Source: Clostridiales bacterium (GTDB taxonomy: Bacteria; Bacillota; Clostridia; Oscillospirales; Ruminococcaceae). From it: a DNA stretch of 64,000 nucleotides. The notes under the pieces were generated by a model, which worked only from the letters and a program-made list of their open reading frames with translations, was not told the origin of the DNA and searched no databases. Shown here in pieces: positions 35,403-42,859 of the stretch. The stretch covers positions 94,427-158,426 of the forward strand of contig JAHZAY010000006.1 in NCBI GenBank assembly GCA_019423685.1, given 5' to 3'. A program made the translations under genes and the position numbers. How positions within the stretch are numbered: position 1 is the first letter of the stretch; every line of letters starts with the position of its first letter.

Positions 35403-36773
35403 ATGGAACCAATCAAAAAGGTACCCTTTACCAAGGAGATGAAAAAGACCCACACCATCCTGATCCCCACCATGCTGCCCATCCACTTTGCTATTTTGGG
35501 CAACGTGCTGGAAAATTACGGATACAAGGTAAAGGTGCTGGATAACTGCGGTCCCGGCGTCATCGAACAGGGACTCAAAAATGTACACAACGACACCTGC
35601 TATCCGGCTCAGCTGGTCATCGGTCAGATGATCGATGCGCTGGAGCACAGCGATCTGCCGCTGGACAAGGTGGCGCTCTTGATTACCCAGACCGGCGGTG
35701 GCTGCCGCGCCTCCAACTACATCTACCTGCTGCGCAAAGCGCTCAACAAGTGCGGCTACGGCGATATCCCGGTCATCTCTGCAAGCTTTATGAAGAGCGA
35801 GCAGTCCGGCGGTTTCTCGCTGCCGGTAACCATGCTCTTGCAGGCGCTGTACGGCGTGCTGTGCGGCGACCTCATCATGACCTTGTACAACCAGTGCATT
35901 CCCTATGAGGTTCATAAGGGAGACAGCCAGAAGGCGGTGGACGACAGCGTTGCGATGGCACAGAAGCTGTTCTGCAAAAAGCTGCTGCGCTGGAAAGCGG
36001 TTTCGGCCCTGATGGTCAAGATCATTGAGCGGTTTAAACAGGTGGAGCGCAAAAAGGAGAACAAGATCAAGGTCGGCATCGTCGGCGAGATCTATGTCAA
36101 ATATTCCCCGCTTGGAAACAACAACCTCGAGGAGTTTCTGCTCTCCGAAGGCTGCGAGGTGGTCTGCCCGGGATTGTACGACTTTTTGCTCTACTGCACC
36201 CACAACGTCGTTTACGACAACGACCTGTACGGGGTGGGCAAACTGGTTGCAATGGTGCTGCGCCACATCAACAAGTTTTTGCGCAACCGCAAGACCGAGA
36301 TGATCCACCTGATCGAGCAGAACAGCGATTTTCAGCCGCCGTGCCGCTTTGAGAGCACCATCGAATCGGCCAAGGGATATATCGGCCAGGGTGTCAAGAT
36401 GGGCGAGGGCTGGTTGCTGACCGCCGAGATGGTGGAGCTGGTACAGCATTACAAGGTCAACAACATCGTCTGCACCCAGCCGTTTGGCTGCCTGCCAAAC
36501 CACATCTGCGGCAAGGGCGTTATGCGCGTCATCAAGGAAAAGAACCCACAGGCAAACATCGTAGCGGTGGACTACGATTCCAGCGCCTCCAAGGTCAATC
36601 AGCAAAATCGCATCAAGCTGATGCTGGCCAACGCGCGCCTGTTAAATCAGTCCACCAGTGCACCGGCAAGCTCCGATACGAAAATGTCTTCGCAGCAGAG
36701 TGCACAGGATGCAGCCTCGCAGCAGCACGCAAAGGAAGAAAAACATCTGGCTGCGGCGGTACAAAACCAGTAA
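35403..36773 (+). CDS. 2-hydroxyacyl-CoA dehydratase (HgdB/DUF2229-like) subunit, partner of the activase
   Basis: 456 aa. NDTCYPAQLVIGQMIDALE, LITQTGGGCRASNYIYLLRKAL, GEIYVKYSPLGNNNLEEFL and TQPFGCLPNHICGKGVMRVIKE contain conserved Cys residues that probably bind an Fe-S cluster. In many Clostridia the activase and this domain occur in one very large protein; here they are two genes 40 nt apart. The last about 40 residues are Ser/Gln/Ala-rich and look disordered. AAAGGAGGACATGATCCAACG precedes the ATG. True substrate unknown; no CoA-transferase or acyl-CoA dehydrogenase adjoins it, which argues against amino-acid fermentation. Confidence 0.85.
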   Translation: MEPIKKVPFTKEMKKTHTILIPTMLPIHFAILGNVLENYGYKVKVLDNCGPGVIEQGLKNVHNDTCYPAQLVIGQMIDALEHSDLPLDKVALLITQTGGGCRASNYIYLLRKALNKCGYGDIPVISASFMKSEQSGGFSLPVTMLLQALYGVLCGDLIMTLYNQCIPYEVHKGDSQKAVDDSVAMAQKLFCKKLLRWKAVSALMVKIIERFKQVERKKENKIKVGIVGEIYVKYSPLGNNNLEEFLLSEGCEVVCPGLYDFLLYCTHNVVYDNDLYGVGKLVAMVLRHINKFLRNRKTEMIHLIEQNSDFQPPCRFESTIESAKGYIGQGVKMGEGWLLTAEMVELVQHYKVNNIVCTQPFGCLPNHICGKGVMRVIKEKNPQANIVAVDYDSSASKVNQQNRIKLMLANARLLNQSTSAPASSDTKMSSQQSAQDAASQQHAKEEKHLAAAVQNQ

Positions 36774-36790
36774 TTTTATTCTTGCTTTCT

Positions 36791-36838
36791 GGGTCAGCGG
36801 AAGCTGAAAAGGGCTTTCCGCTGGCCCCATTCTTTTTG
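36791..36838 (+). terminator. terminator of the HgdC/HgdB-like operon
   Basis: 12-bp stem (36791-36802 with 36816-36827, one wobble), then CATTCTTTTT. Confidence 0.8.
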
Positions 36839-36854
36839 TTTGGGAGGCGTATTT

Positions 36855-37847
36855 TTGAGGGCGTTTCTTCTTTTTTTATGCTACAGCTTCTTGGGCTGGG
36901 TCTGTGAAAGCACATATTGCTCCATCGGCAACAGAAAACTTATCAACCGCGGCTTTTTAAACGGCCCGCTCTGCCCGGTTTATGGCTTTGGCGCAATGGC
37001 GGTGCTGCTCTTTTTGCGTCCGCTTCGGGACAATATCCCCCTGCTCTTTTTGAGCGGTATGCTTTTGACCAGCGTCATCGAGTACATCACCGGCTTTTTG
37101 CTGGAAAAATTGTTCGCCACCAAGTGGTGGGATTACTCGGGAAGAAAATTCAATATCCACGGCAGGGTTTGTCTGCGCAACTCCCTGCTGTTTGGTGTGC
37201 TGTCGGTGGTGGCGGCAAGGGTGATTGACCCGATCGTGCGCGGCGGCGTATATGCTCTGCCGGACACTGCCTGCATGGTGCTCAGCGCCCTGTTTGCGGT
37301 GTTGATGCTCACCGACCTCGTCGTCACGGTGCGCACCATCCTGGACATGAACGGAGCATTAAAACAGCTGCAGCAGGTGGTGGAGCAGGCCAAGCTGGAC
37401 ACCGCCGAATATCTGCGCCAAAACCAGCAGGAGCTGCGTCTGAAGGTGGAGCAGGTGCGGGAGGAAACTGCCGAGCGGCTGCGTTTGGGATATGAGGAAC
37501 GGCAGCAGAAGAACGAGCAGTACAAAGAGGACTTTGAGATTGCGCGTGCGCAGCTGCACAAATTTATAGAGGAGATGCGCACCGAGCGCGTTGAGCGCCG
37601 GGAGCTGCGCCGCCAGGAGTTTTTCTCCAAGCTGACCGATGAACAGCGGCAGGCCATCGAGAAGTTGGAAGAGAAGATGGAACAAATTTCCCGCCGCAAT
37701 ACCGTCCTGCGCCGCAGATTGCTGCACGCCTTCCCGGATATGCACTCCACACGGTACAATATGGCCTTCGAGCGGATGCGCGAGGCACTGCATAAAAAGG
37801 CGTCCAAAAAGCGCGGCGACAAATCCGACAAACAAAATAAAGAATAA
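36855..37847 (+). CDS. membrane protein with ABC_trans_CmpB-like domain (PF06541) and C-terminal coiled coil
   Basis: 330 aa. The first about 165 residues hold about five membrane segments with FLCYSFLGWVCESTYCSI, RGFLNGPLCPVYGFGA and EYITGFLLEKLFATKWWDYS, the signature of the putative ABC transporter permease family PF06541, whose function is unknown. Residues about 170-310 are highly charged (many Glu, Gln, Arg) and should form a long cytoplasmic coiled coil. TTG 36855 has GGGAGG 8 nt upstream; an in-frame TTG at 36840 lacks one. No ATPase gene is nearby, so transport is doubtful. A terminator follows. Confidence 0.82.
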   Translation: MRAFLLFLCYSFLGWVCESTYCSIGNRKLINRGFLNGPLCPVYGFGAMAVLLFLRPLRDNIPLLFLSGMLLTSVIEYITGFLLEKLFATKWWDYSGRKFNIHGRVCLRNSLLFGVLSVVAARVIDPIVRGGVYALPDTACMVLSALFAVLMLTDLVVTVRTILDMNGALKQLQQVVEQAKLDTAEYLRQNQQELRLKVEQVREETAERLRLGYEERQQKNEQYKEDFEIARAQLHKFIEEMRTERVERRELRRQEFFSKLTDEQRQAIEKLEEKMEQISRRNTVLRRRLLHAFPDMHSTRYNMAFERMREALHKKASKKRGDKSDKQNKE

Positions 37848-37866
37848 AAGGAAAGCTCCCTTTCCT

Positions 37867-37899
37867 CCCCTCTTTTTTACAAAAGAGGGGATTTTTTTT
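37867..37899 (+). terminator. Rho-independent terminator
   Basis: CCCCTCTTTT pairs perfectly with AAAAGAGGGG around a 4-nt loop, followed by eight T. Confidence 0.92.
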
Positions 37900-37951
37900 C
37901 GAGCAAGCGGTTCCTCCTGCAGTTTGTAAAGGCAAAACAGGCAAAATCTGG

Positions 37952-37980
37952 TTGCCTTTTTTGGGCGAATAGTTTATAAT
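37952..37980 (+). promoter_or_regulatory. promoter of the ECF sigma operon
   Basis: TTGCCT (37952-37957), 17-nt spacer, TATAAT (37975-37980). Confidence 0.7.
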
Positions 37981-38079
37981 GGTTCTACAAATAGCGTGAA
38001 ATTTTCTGTGTGAAACAGACCCTTTGTGGGAAAATTTTGGGTGGATGCAGTAATTGGCGTCCACCGGGACACTAAAGTA

Positions 38080-38637
38080 ATGATGGGTGGTGTAGAGGTG
38101 AAATTGGACACAGCGATTGTGCTGGACGCCCAGAAGGGGAGCCGGGAAGGCTTTACCCGGCTTTATGAGGCAGTCGCGCCTGCCTTGTACCGAACAGCGT
38201 TGTACACCCTGGGAAACAGCCACGACGCGGAGGACGTCGTTTCGGAGACATTTATCGAGGCATATCGCGGACTTTCCGGTCTGCGCGATCCGCAGGCGTT
38301 TTCAACTTGGATTTACCGCATCCTCACCGCGCGGTGCAACCGCAAGATCCGCGATTATGTCCGCGCGCGGGGAGAGGTGGACCTGGAAGAGATGCTTCAA
38401 CAGCCGGGCGATCAGGGCGCGTTTGCAGAAAGCATTCTCAACCGCGCCGACCTTGTGCGCGCTCTCGAAAATTTGAGCCCCGGTGAACGGGAGATTGTGG
38501 TGCTCTCGGCCATCGAGGGCTACACGGCCAGGGAGATCGCCGAAATTGTGGGATCTCCCCAGGGGACGGTGAGCTCGAAGCTGTTTCGAGCGTTTAAAAA
38601 AATGAGAACCTATTTGGAAGGAGGGAAGCAGTGTTGA
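38080..38637 (+). CDS. RNA polymerase sigma factor, ECF family
   Basis: About 185 aa with sigma region 2 (FTRLYEAVAPALYRTALYTLGNSHDAEDVVSETFIEAYRGL) and region 4 (LSPGEREIVVLSAIEGYTAREIAEIVGSPQGTVSSKLFRAFKKM). Region 3 is absent, as in ECF factors. The start is uncertain: ATG 38080/38083, GTG 38026 or a later GTG/TTG next to GAGGTG are possible, but all lie before region 2. The next gene overlaps by 7 bp and encodes a single-pass membrane protein, the usual anti-sigma arrangement. The stimulus is unknown. Confidence 0.93.
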   Translation: MMGGVEVKLDTAIVLDAQKGSREGFTRLYEAVAPALYRTALYTLGNSHDAEDVVSETFIEAYRGLSGLRDPQAFSTWIYRILTARCNRKIRDYVRARGEVDLEEMLQQPGDQGAFAESILNRADLVRALENLSPGEREIVVLSAIEGYTAREIAEIVGSPQGTVSSKLFRAFKKMRTYLEGGKQC

Positions 38638-40097
38638 CAGAGAAGAAGGATTTGCACAAAGAGGTACAGAACGATCTGACCGCAGAAGAGCAGTCCCAAC
38701 TGATCGAAGAGGAACGGTATTTTCACCAATACTTTGCCTGTGTTCCCTGCCCTGAGCTTCCCAAAAGTTTGCGCGCAGACGCCATGTGGGAAAAGATCTG
38801 CGCCGGCGGCGGGGACCATCAGGTCACGGTCGATCCCAACACACTGCAACCGACACAAACAGAGAGTCAACCGGAAGCAAAACAGTCAGAAAAGGTCATT
38901 CCTTTTCCTAAAAAGGCCGCAAAGCCTGCCCGAAAGATCGGGTTGTACCGGCGCGGATGGGCCATCGCCTGCACGCTGGTTTTGGTAGTGGGTCTGTCCC
39001 TTGCCTATTGGAAGATCAACCGATCGATGGGGACAGCACAGGATCTGGTGGCGCGCAGCAGCGATACGGCTGCGGCAGAGTCTGCCAGTCCAAGGGAAGC
39101 GGCTGAGCTGACCGAAGAGGCGGCAGGAGCGCAAACACAGGAGTCTGCACCGCAAGAAGAGCAGATGCAGGTCGAGCAGGCACCGATGATGGCGTCGGCT
39201 CCGGAGAGCCAGTCTGCTGCACCGCAAGAGGCAGATCAGGCTGCAACTGCAACCGAGCAGACTGCCGATGCGCCTTCGGCCTATTCGGCACAAACCCAAG
39301 ATGCCCCACAAGTAGATCAGGCCGCAGACAGCCAGAGAGAAGAGCTGCGTCATCGGATTTTGGAGTCGCTCGGCACAGCGCAGGGACAGTCGTCGCAAGA
39401 GACAAGCAACGAGGAAAATCCCGATACCGGAGGTTCAGCGACCACAACGGCAGAGCAGCCGTCGGTGGAGGAGAGCGCCGTCGTTGCCGCAGAGCAGCCG
39501 GCAGTGGAACAGGCGGCCTCTGAACAGGGCGGTGAAGAAGCCTCGTCTGGGGACAACAAGGAAAACAACCTGTTAAAGAATGTATTGGAGAGCGCAAAGG
39601 AGAACCACCAGCAAACCTTTGAACTCAAAAATGGAAGTGCGGTCTACAATCCGGAATCCGGCACCGTTTCCCTGCTTGGACTCAACGGCGACACGGTACA
39701 GACTCTCTCTGTACCGGAGGGTGCACGGGTTTTCGCTTCAGGGGACACGATGGCCCAGGTTGTGCCGGATGAGCAGGGACAGTCGGTGACGATGACGCTG
39801 TATAATCTGGAGGATTTACAGAATCCGCAGGCAGTCAATACAGTGGTGCATCAGGGAGAGCTGTTTGACGCATATCAGTCGGTTTCGGACAGCTATACAC
39901 TGGTGACCAGCGTCTGGTTTGACCGTCAACAGGTGGAAAACGGGGAATTTTTGCCCCAGGTCAACGGAGAGGAGCTTTCTCCCGAGCAGGTCAACGTCGT
40001 AGAAGGGTACGGTCAGGACGGCAAGGTCAACTACCTGATTACCACCACCCTTACCCCCGACTCGGTCAAGACCCGCGCCGACCTTTATCTAAATTAG
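38631..40097 (+). CDS. single-pass membrane anti-sigma-like protein with low-complexity stalk
   Basis: 488 aa. Residues 1-105 are cytoplasmic and could bind the sigma factor. A membrane segment spans 109-128. Residues about 135-320 are a low-complexity Glu/Gln/Ala/Ser stalk, and about 325-488 form an extracytoplasmic beta-rich domain (LKNGSAVYNPESGTVSLLG, VTMTLYNLEDLQNPQAV, YTLVTSVWFD). This last part reminds me of the first blades of secreted Beta_propel (PF09826) proteins but ends well before a full propeller; that is inference. GTG 38631 has GGAGGG upstream and overlaps the sigma gene, so translation is coupled. Confidence 0.75.
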   Translation: MLTEKKDLHKEVQNDLTAEEQSQLIEEERYFHQYFACVPCPELPKSLRADAMWEKICAGGGDHQVTVDPNTLQPTQTESQPEAKQSEKVIPFPKKAAKPARKIGLYRRGWAIACTLVLVVGLSLAYWKINRSMGTAQDLVARSSDTAAAESASPREAAELTEEAAGAQTQESAPQEEQMQVEQAPMMASAPESQSAAPQEADQAATATEQTADAPSAYSAQTQDAPQVDQAADSQREELRHRILESLGTAQGQSSQETSNEENPDTGGSATTTAEQPSVEESAVVAAEQPAVEQAASEQGGEEASSGDNKENNLLKNVLESAKENHQQTFELKNGSAVYNPESGTVSLLGLNGDTVQTLSVPEGARVFASGDTMAQVVPDEQGQSVTMTLYNLEDLQNPQAVNTVVHQGELFDAYQSVSDSYTLVTSVWFDRQQVENGEFLPQVNGEELSPEQVNVVEGYGQDGKVNYLITTTLTPDSVKTRADLYLN

Positions 40098-40107
40098 GAG
40101 ACAGCAG

Positions 40108-40191
40108 ATGTGTTTTGGCTGCACAATAAAAGGGCAGCATAGTGGGTGGCAGAGCAAAAAGGAAAAAAAGTTCTGTTTTGTGCATCTGTAA
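40108..40191 (+). CDS. 27-aa Cys-containing small open reading frame
   Basis: ATG 40108 has AGGAG (40096-40100) at 7 nt, formed over the anti-sigma stop codon. It encodes MCFGCTIKGQHSGWQ... with three Cys and a basic middle, and ends 10 nt before the operon terminator. It could be a small protein of the sigma operon or a chance frame; no homologue was recognised. Confidence 0.35.
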   Translation: MCFGCTIKGQHSGWQSKKEKKFCFVHL

Positions 40192-40201
40192 AAGTGAAGA
40201 A

Positions 40202-40236
40202 AAAAGGGACCCTTTTGGAGAGGGGCCCTTTTTTTG
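40202..40236 (+). terminator. terminator of the ECF sigma operon
   Basis: AAAGGGACCC and GGGGCCCTTT form a stem with one mismatch, followed by seven T. Confidence 0.8.
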
Positions 40237-40324
40237 TTGGCTTGCAGATGCAAAATCGGTGTAAAATGGGCAAAGACTGTGAAAAAACAGCTTTGGATAG
40301 ACAAAGCGGAGGTTGCGGCAAAAC

Positions 40325-40353
40325 TTCCAAAAGTGGTCGTATTGTGCTATAAT
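40325..40353 (+). promoter_or_regulatory. extended -10 promoter of the two-component pair
   Basis: TGC-TATAAT at 40348-40353 with a weak -35 TTCCAA at 40325-40330 (17-nt spacer), the same -35 variant as before the glycosylase gene. Confidence 0.55.
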
Positions 40354-40386
40354 AGTCGTGTGAAACTGGTAAAGGGGGGAAAAGGA

Positions 40387-41085
40387 ATGGACTACAGCAT
40401 CGCAATCTGTGACGATGAAGACAGGGAGCGCGACTATATTGCCGGCCTTTGCCAGCAGTGGTGCTGCGCGGGAGGGCATACCCTTGCGCTGCGGCAGTTT
40501 TCTTCGGCTGAAGAATTTTTGTTTGCCGATCACGATGCAGCGAACTTTGACATTTTGCTGCTCGACATCGAGATGGGCAAGATGGATGGGGTGCAGTTGG
40601 AAAAGCGCATCCGAAAACAAAACGAGACGGTGCAGATTATCTTTGTCACGGGCTATTCCGACTATATTTCAGAGGGCTATGAGGTAGCGGCTCTGCACTA
40701 CCTGATGAAGCCGGTGCAGCAAGAAAAGTTTTTTTCGGTGCTGGACCGTGCGGCCAAGATGCTGCGCAAAAATGAGCGGACCCTTACCGTTTCGTGTGCA
40801 GGAGAGGTGGTGCGGGTGCCGCTGTATCAGGTACGCTACATCGACGTACAGCACAACAACATCACCATCCACGCCAAAGTCGACTACACCATCCGGTCCA
40901 CCCTGGCTGAGGTGGCCGCCAGTTTGGATGAGCGCTTTTATCGGGTGGGACGTTCGGCCATCGTCAACCTCAGCTGCATCGCGCGGGTGACGAAGACCGA
41001 GATTGTGCTCAATGAGGGCGATTGCATACCGCTGCCACGCGGGGCGTATGAGGGCGTCAACCGCGCCATTATCCAGATGGGTTAG
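40387..41085 (+). CDS. LytTR-family response regulator
   Basis: 232 aa. The receiver domain starts AICDDEDRERDYIAGL (acidic pocket) with the phospho-Asp in FDILLLDIEMGKMDGVQL, then FVTGYSDYISEGYEVAALHYLMKPV. The LytTR DNA-binding domain spans about 130-230 (VRYIDVQHNNITIHA, FYRVGRSAIVNLSCIARV). Regulators of this AgrA/LytR type bind pairs of short direct repeats upstream of peptide, toxin or wall genes. ATG 40387 follows GGGGGGAAAAGGA. The kinase gene follows after 10 nt. Confidence 0.95.
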   Translation: MDYSIAICDDEDRERDYIAGLCQQWCCAGGHTLALRQFSSAEEFLFADHDAANFDILLLDIEMGKMDGVQLEKRIRKQNETVQIIFVTGYSDYISEGYEVAALHYLMKPVQQEKFFSVLDRAAKMLRKNERTLTVSCAGEVVRVPLYQVRYIDVQHNNITIHAKVDYTIRSTLAEVAASLDERFYRVGRSAIVNLSCIARVTKTEIVLNEGDCIPLPRGAYEGVNRAIIQMG

Positions 41086-41095
41086 GAGGATTTGC

Positions 41096-41791
41096 ATGGC
41101 TTTGTTTGGCAATCTGCTCTCAAAAAAATGGAATAAGCAGGTGGAATTGTACCAGCAGGAACTGATGCATACCCACTACCGCGAGGTGGAAAATATGTAC
41201 CGCCAGATGCGCGGCTGGCGCCACGATTGGCGCAATCATCTACAGATGCTCAAGGCGTATGCCCAAAAGGGGGATACGCAGGCTGTCGAGCGGTATCTGG
41301 ATGAGCTGGAAAAGGACCTCTCGTCGGTGGACCTGGTCGTCAAGACCGGCAATCCGATGACCGATGCCATCCTCAATTCGAAGATCTCCCTGGCCAAAAG
41401 CCGCGAGATCCCGGTTGAGGCCGAGGCGCATATCCCGGTTCGGCTTCAAATCCCGGAGCTGGATCTGTGCTGCATCTTGGGCAACCTCTTTGACAATGCC
41501 ATCGAGGCAAGTCTCCTTCTGCCGCCAGAGGAGCGCTTTATCCGCGTGTATATGGAGATGAAGGGAAGCCAGCTGTACATCTCGTTTACAAACTTTTCCC
41601 CCAATAAAAAACTAGTCAAAAAGGGCCGGCGCTTTTCGACAACCAAGGGCGAGGGGCACGGATTGGGCCTTTTGCGGGTGGACAACATTGTGGACCGGCT
41701 GGGAGGATATCTCAGCCGCAATTCGGAGGCGGGTGCGTTCAGCACCGAGATTTTGCTTCCGCAGCAGGGCTCGGGCACAAAAAAGCTTTAG
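41096..41791 (+). CDS. GHKL-type sensor histidine kinase without membrane domain
   Basis: 231 aa. H-box at GWRHDWRNHLQMLKAYAQKGD (His43), N-box LGNLFDNAIEAS, glycine-rich GEGHGLGLLRVDNIVDRLGG. This is the AgrC/ComD/NatK type. Only about 40 mainly helical, charged residues precede the H-box and no membrane segment is present, whereas AgrC-type kinases normally carry six or so. TAGGAGGATTTGC precedes ATG 41096. It is either a cytosolic sensor or a lineage that lost its sensor domain. No pheromone precursor gene is visible nearby. Confidence 0.9.
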   Translation: MALFGNLLSKKWNKQVELYQQELMHTHYREVENMYRQMRGWRHDWRNHLQMLKAYAQKGDTQAVERYLDELEKDLSSVDLVVKTGNPMTDAILNSKISLAKSREIPVEAEAHIPVRLQIPELDLCCILGNLFDNAIEASLLLPPEERFIRVYMEMKGSQLYISFTNFSPNKKLVKKGRRFSTTKGEGHGLGLLRVDNIVDRLGGYLSRNSEAGAFSTEILLPQQGSGTKKL

Positions 41792-41801
41792 TTTTGACCA
41801 G

Positions 41802-41852
41802 AAAAACGGGTCGTGGAATGGATCGGGTATCCAGTCCACGGCCCGTTTTTTG
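41802..41852. terminator. bidirectional terminator between the kinase gene and tspO
   Basis: AAAAACGGG-CGTGGA pairs with TCCACG-CCCGTTTTT (one wobble); T-runs on both strands. It serves the kinase operon (+) and tspO (-). Confidence 0.85.
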
Positions 41853-41869
41853 CACGGTGATAAAAGCTT

Positions 41870-42364
41870 TTATCGCGAAAGAAACCACACGCCGGCATTT
41901 AAATAGGCGGCAAAACACAGCCACAGAACGTATGGAATCTGTAAATTGCCCGCGAGGGGATCGATGCGGCGAAAGGCGCGGATCATGCGCACCACCAGAT
42001 ACAGCAGCAGCAAAAGCCACAAAAGGGAGAACAGGTTCCAGCCAAAGCGGAAGAAGAAGATGGGCCAGAAAAAGTTGACCAAGAGCTGTGCGCCGTAAAT
42101 TAGCAGGGCGCTGGAGCACAGTGCGCCCTTAATCGAAAAGGTTTCGGTGAGCTTGCGCAGCACAAGCCATGCACTGACAGCCATCAGCAAAAACAGGATG
42201 CTCCACACGATGGGAAAGACAATGCCGGGCGGGGAGAGCGGGGGCTTTTGTACGGTCTGATAGCGCTGCATTCCCTCGCGGCTCAACAGCGCGGACAGTC
42301 CGCTCACCACTCCGACGGCTACAAGGTTTGCCAGGAGGGCAAGCAGAGATTGTTTTTTGGTCAT
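41870..42364 (-). CDS. tspO: TspO/MBR-family tryptophan-rich sensory protein
   Basis: 164 aa with five membrane helices. Family landmarks: YQTVQKPPLSPPGIVFPIVWSILFLLMA (KP-x-x-x-PP, F-x-x-VW), NFFWPIFFFRFGW, and PYVLWLCFAAYLN near the C-terminus. TspO proteins bind porphyrins and may bind or degrade tetrapyrroles; the physiological role in Firmicutes is unclear. ATG 42364 has GAGG 8 nt upstream and is preferred to GTG 42373. Confidence 0.95.
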   Translation of the reverse strand: MTKKQSLLALLANLVAVGVVSGLSALLSREGMQRYQTVQKPPLSPPGIVFPIVWSILFLLMAVSAWLVLRKLTETFSIKGALCSSALLIYGAQLLVNFFWPIFFFRFGWNLFSLLWLLLLLYLVVRMIRAFRRIDPLAGNLQIPYVLWLCFAAYLNAGVWFLSR

Positions 42365-42472
42365 GATGGTCACCTCGTCATAGAATGATAGCGTTTCTTT
42401 TAAAATCTTTTGCTTTTCTTCTCTTTTTATTTATAGTATAATGGAAGAAATTTATGACAGAGGTGAATAATT

Positions 42473-42859
42473 TTGGCAAGACAAGATTATTTAAAAAGAC
42501 AAATTGAGGCGTTGACCCGCATCTATGCAAAGCTGTTTTTGGATAAAGAGTTGGATTTGGACCGCGACACGCAGCCACAAGCCGAGCAGACAGGGGAGCC
42601 CATTTCCTTGCAGGATGACCTGGAACTGATGGTTATGCGCGGCGAGATTGGCCAGGCCGAGGACGTGCTGTTTGAGGTGTTGGAAGAGGCGGTGGAGCAG
42701 AAGGTCAGCCGCCGGGAGTGTGAGGAACTGGTGACCTGGTTTTATGGGGAACTGGACAGGATGAGCGACGAGGAATTGCAGCGTGGAGACTTTAGCAGAG
42801 AAGAAATTATGCAGGGACAGGCCCAAGCCCTCTATCTGTGCATCCAGGCGGCGGATTGA
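42473..42859 (+). CDS. DUF6483-type small protein
   Basis: 128 aa, strongly acidic and helical, starting at TTG 42473 behind GAGGTGA. ARQDYLKRQIEALTRIYAKLF and the segment ELMVMRGEIGQAEDVLFEVLE look like the DUF6483 family; function unknown. A -10 TATAAT lies at 42437-42442 without a good -35. Its 3-prime end overlaps the presumed beginning of comEC by up to 77 bp in another frame. Confidence 0.75.
   Translation: MARQDYLKRQIEALTRIYAKLFLDKELDLDRDTQPQAEQTGEPISLQDDLELMVMRGEIGQAEDVLFEVLEEAVEQKVSRRECEELVTWFYGELDRMSDEELQRGDFSREEIMQGQAQALYLCIQAAD

Noticed and set aside
39061..39580. Repeat array in the anti-sigma gene
   Set aside because: The Glu/Gln/Ala codon repetition is irregular low complexity of a protein stalk, not a DNA repeat element.
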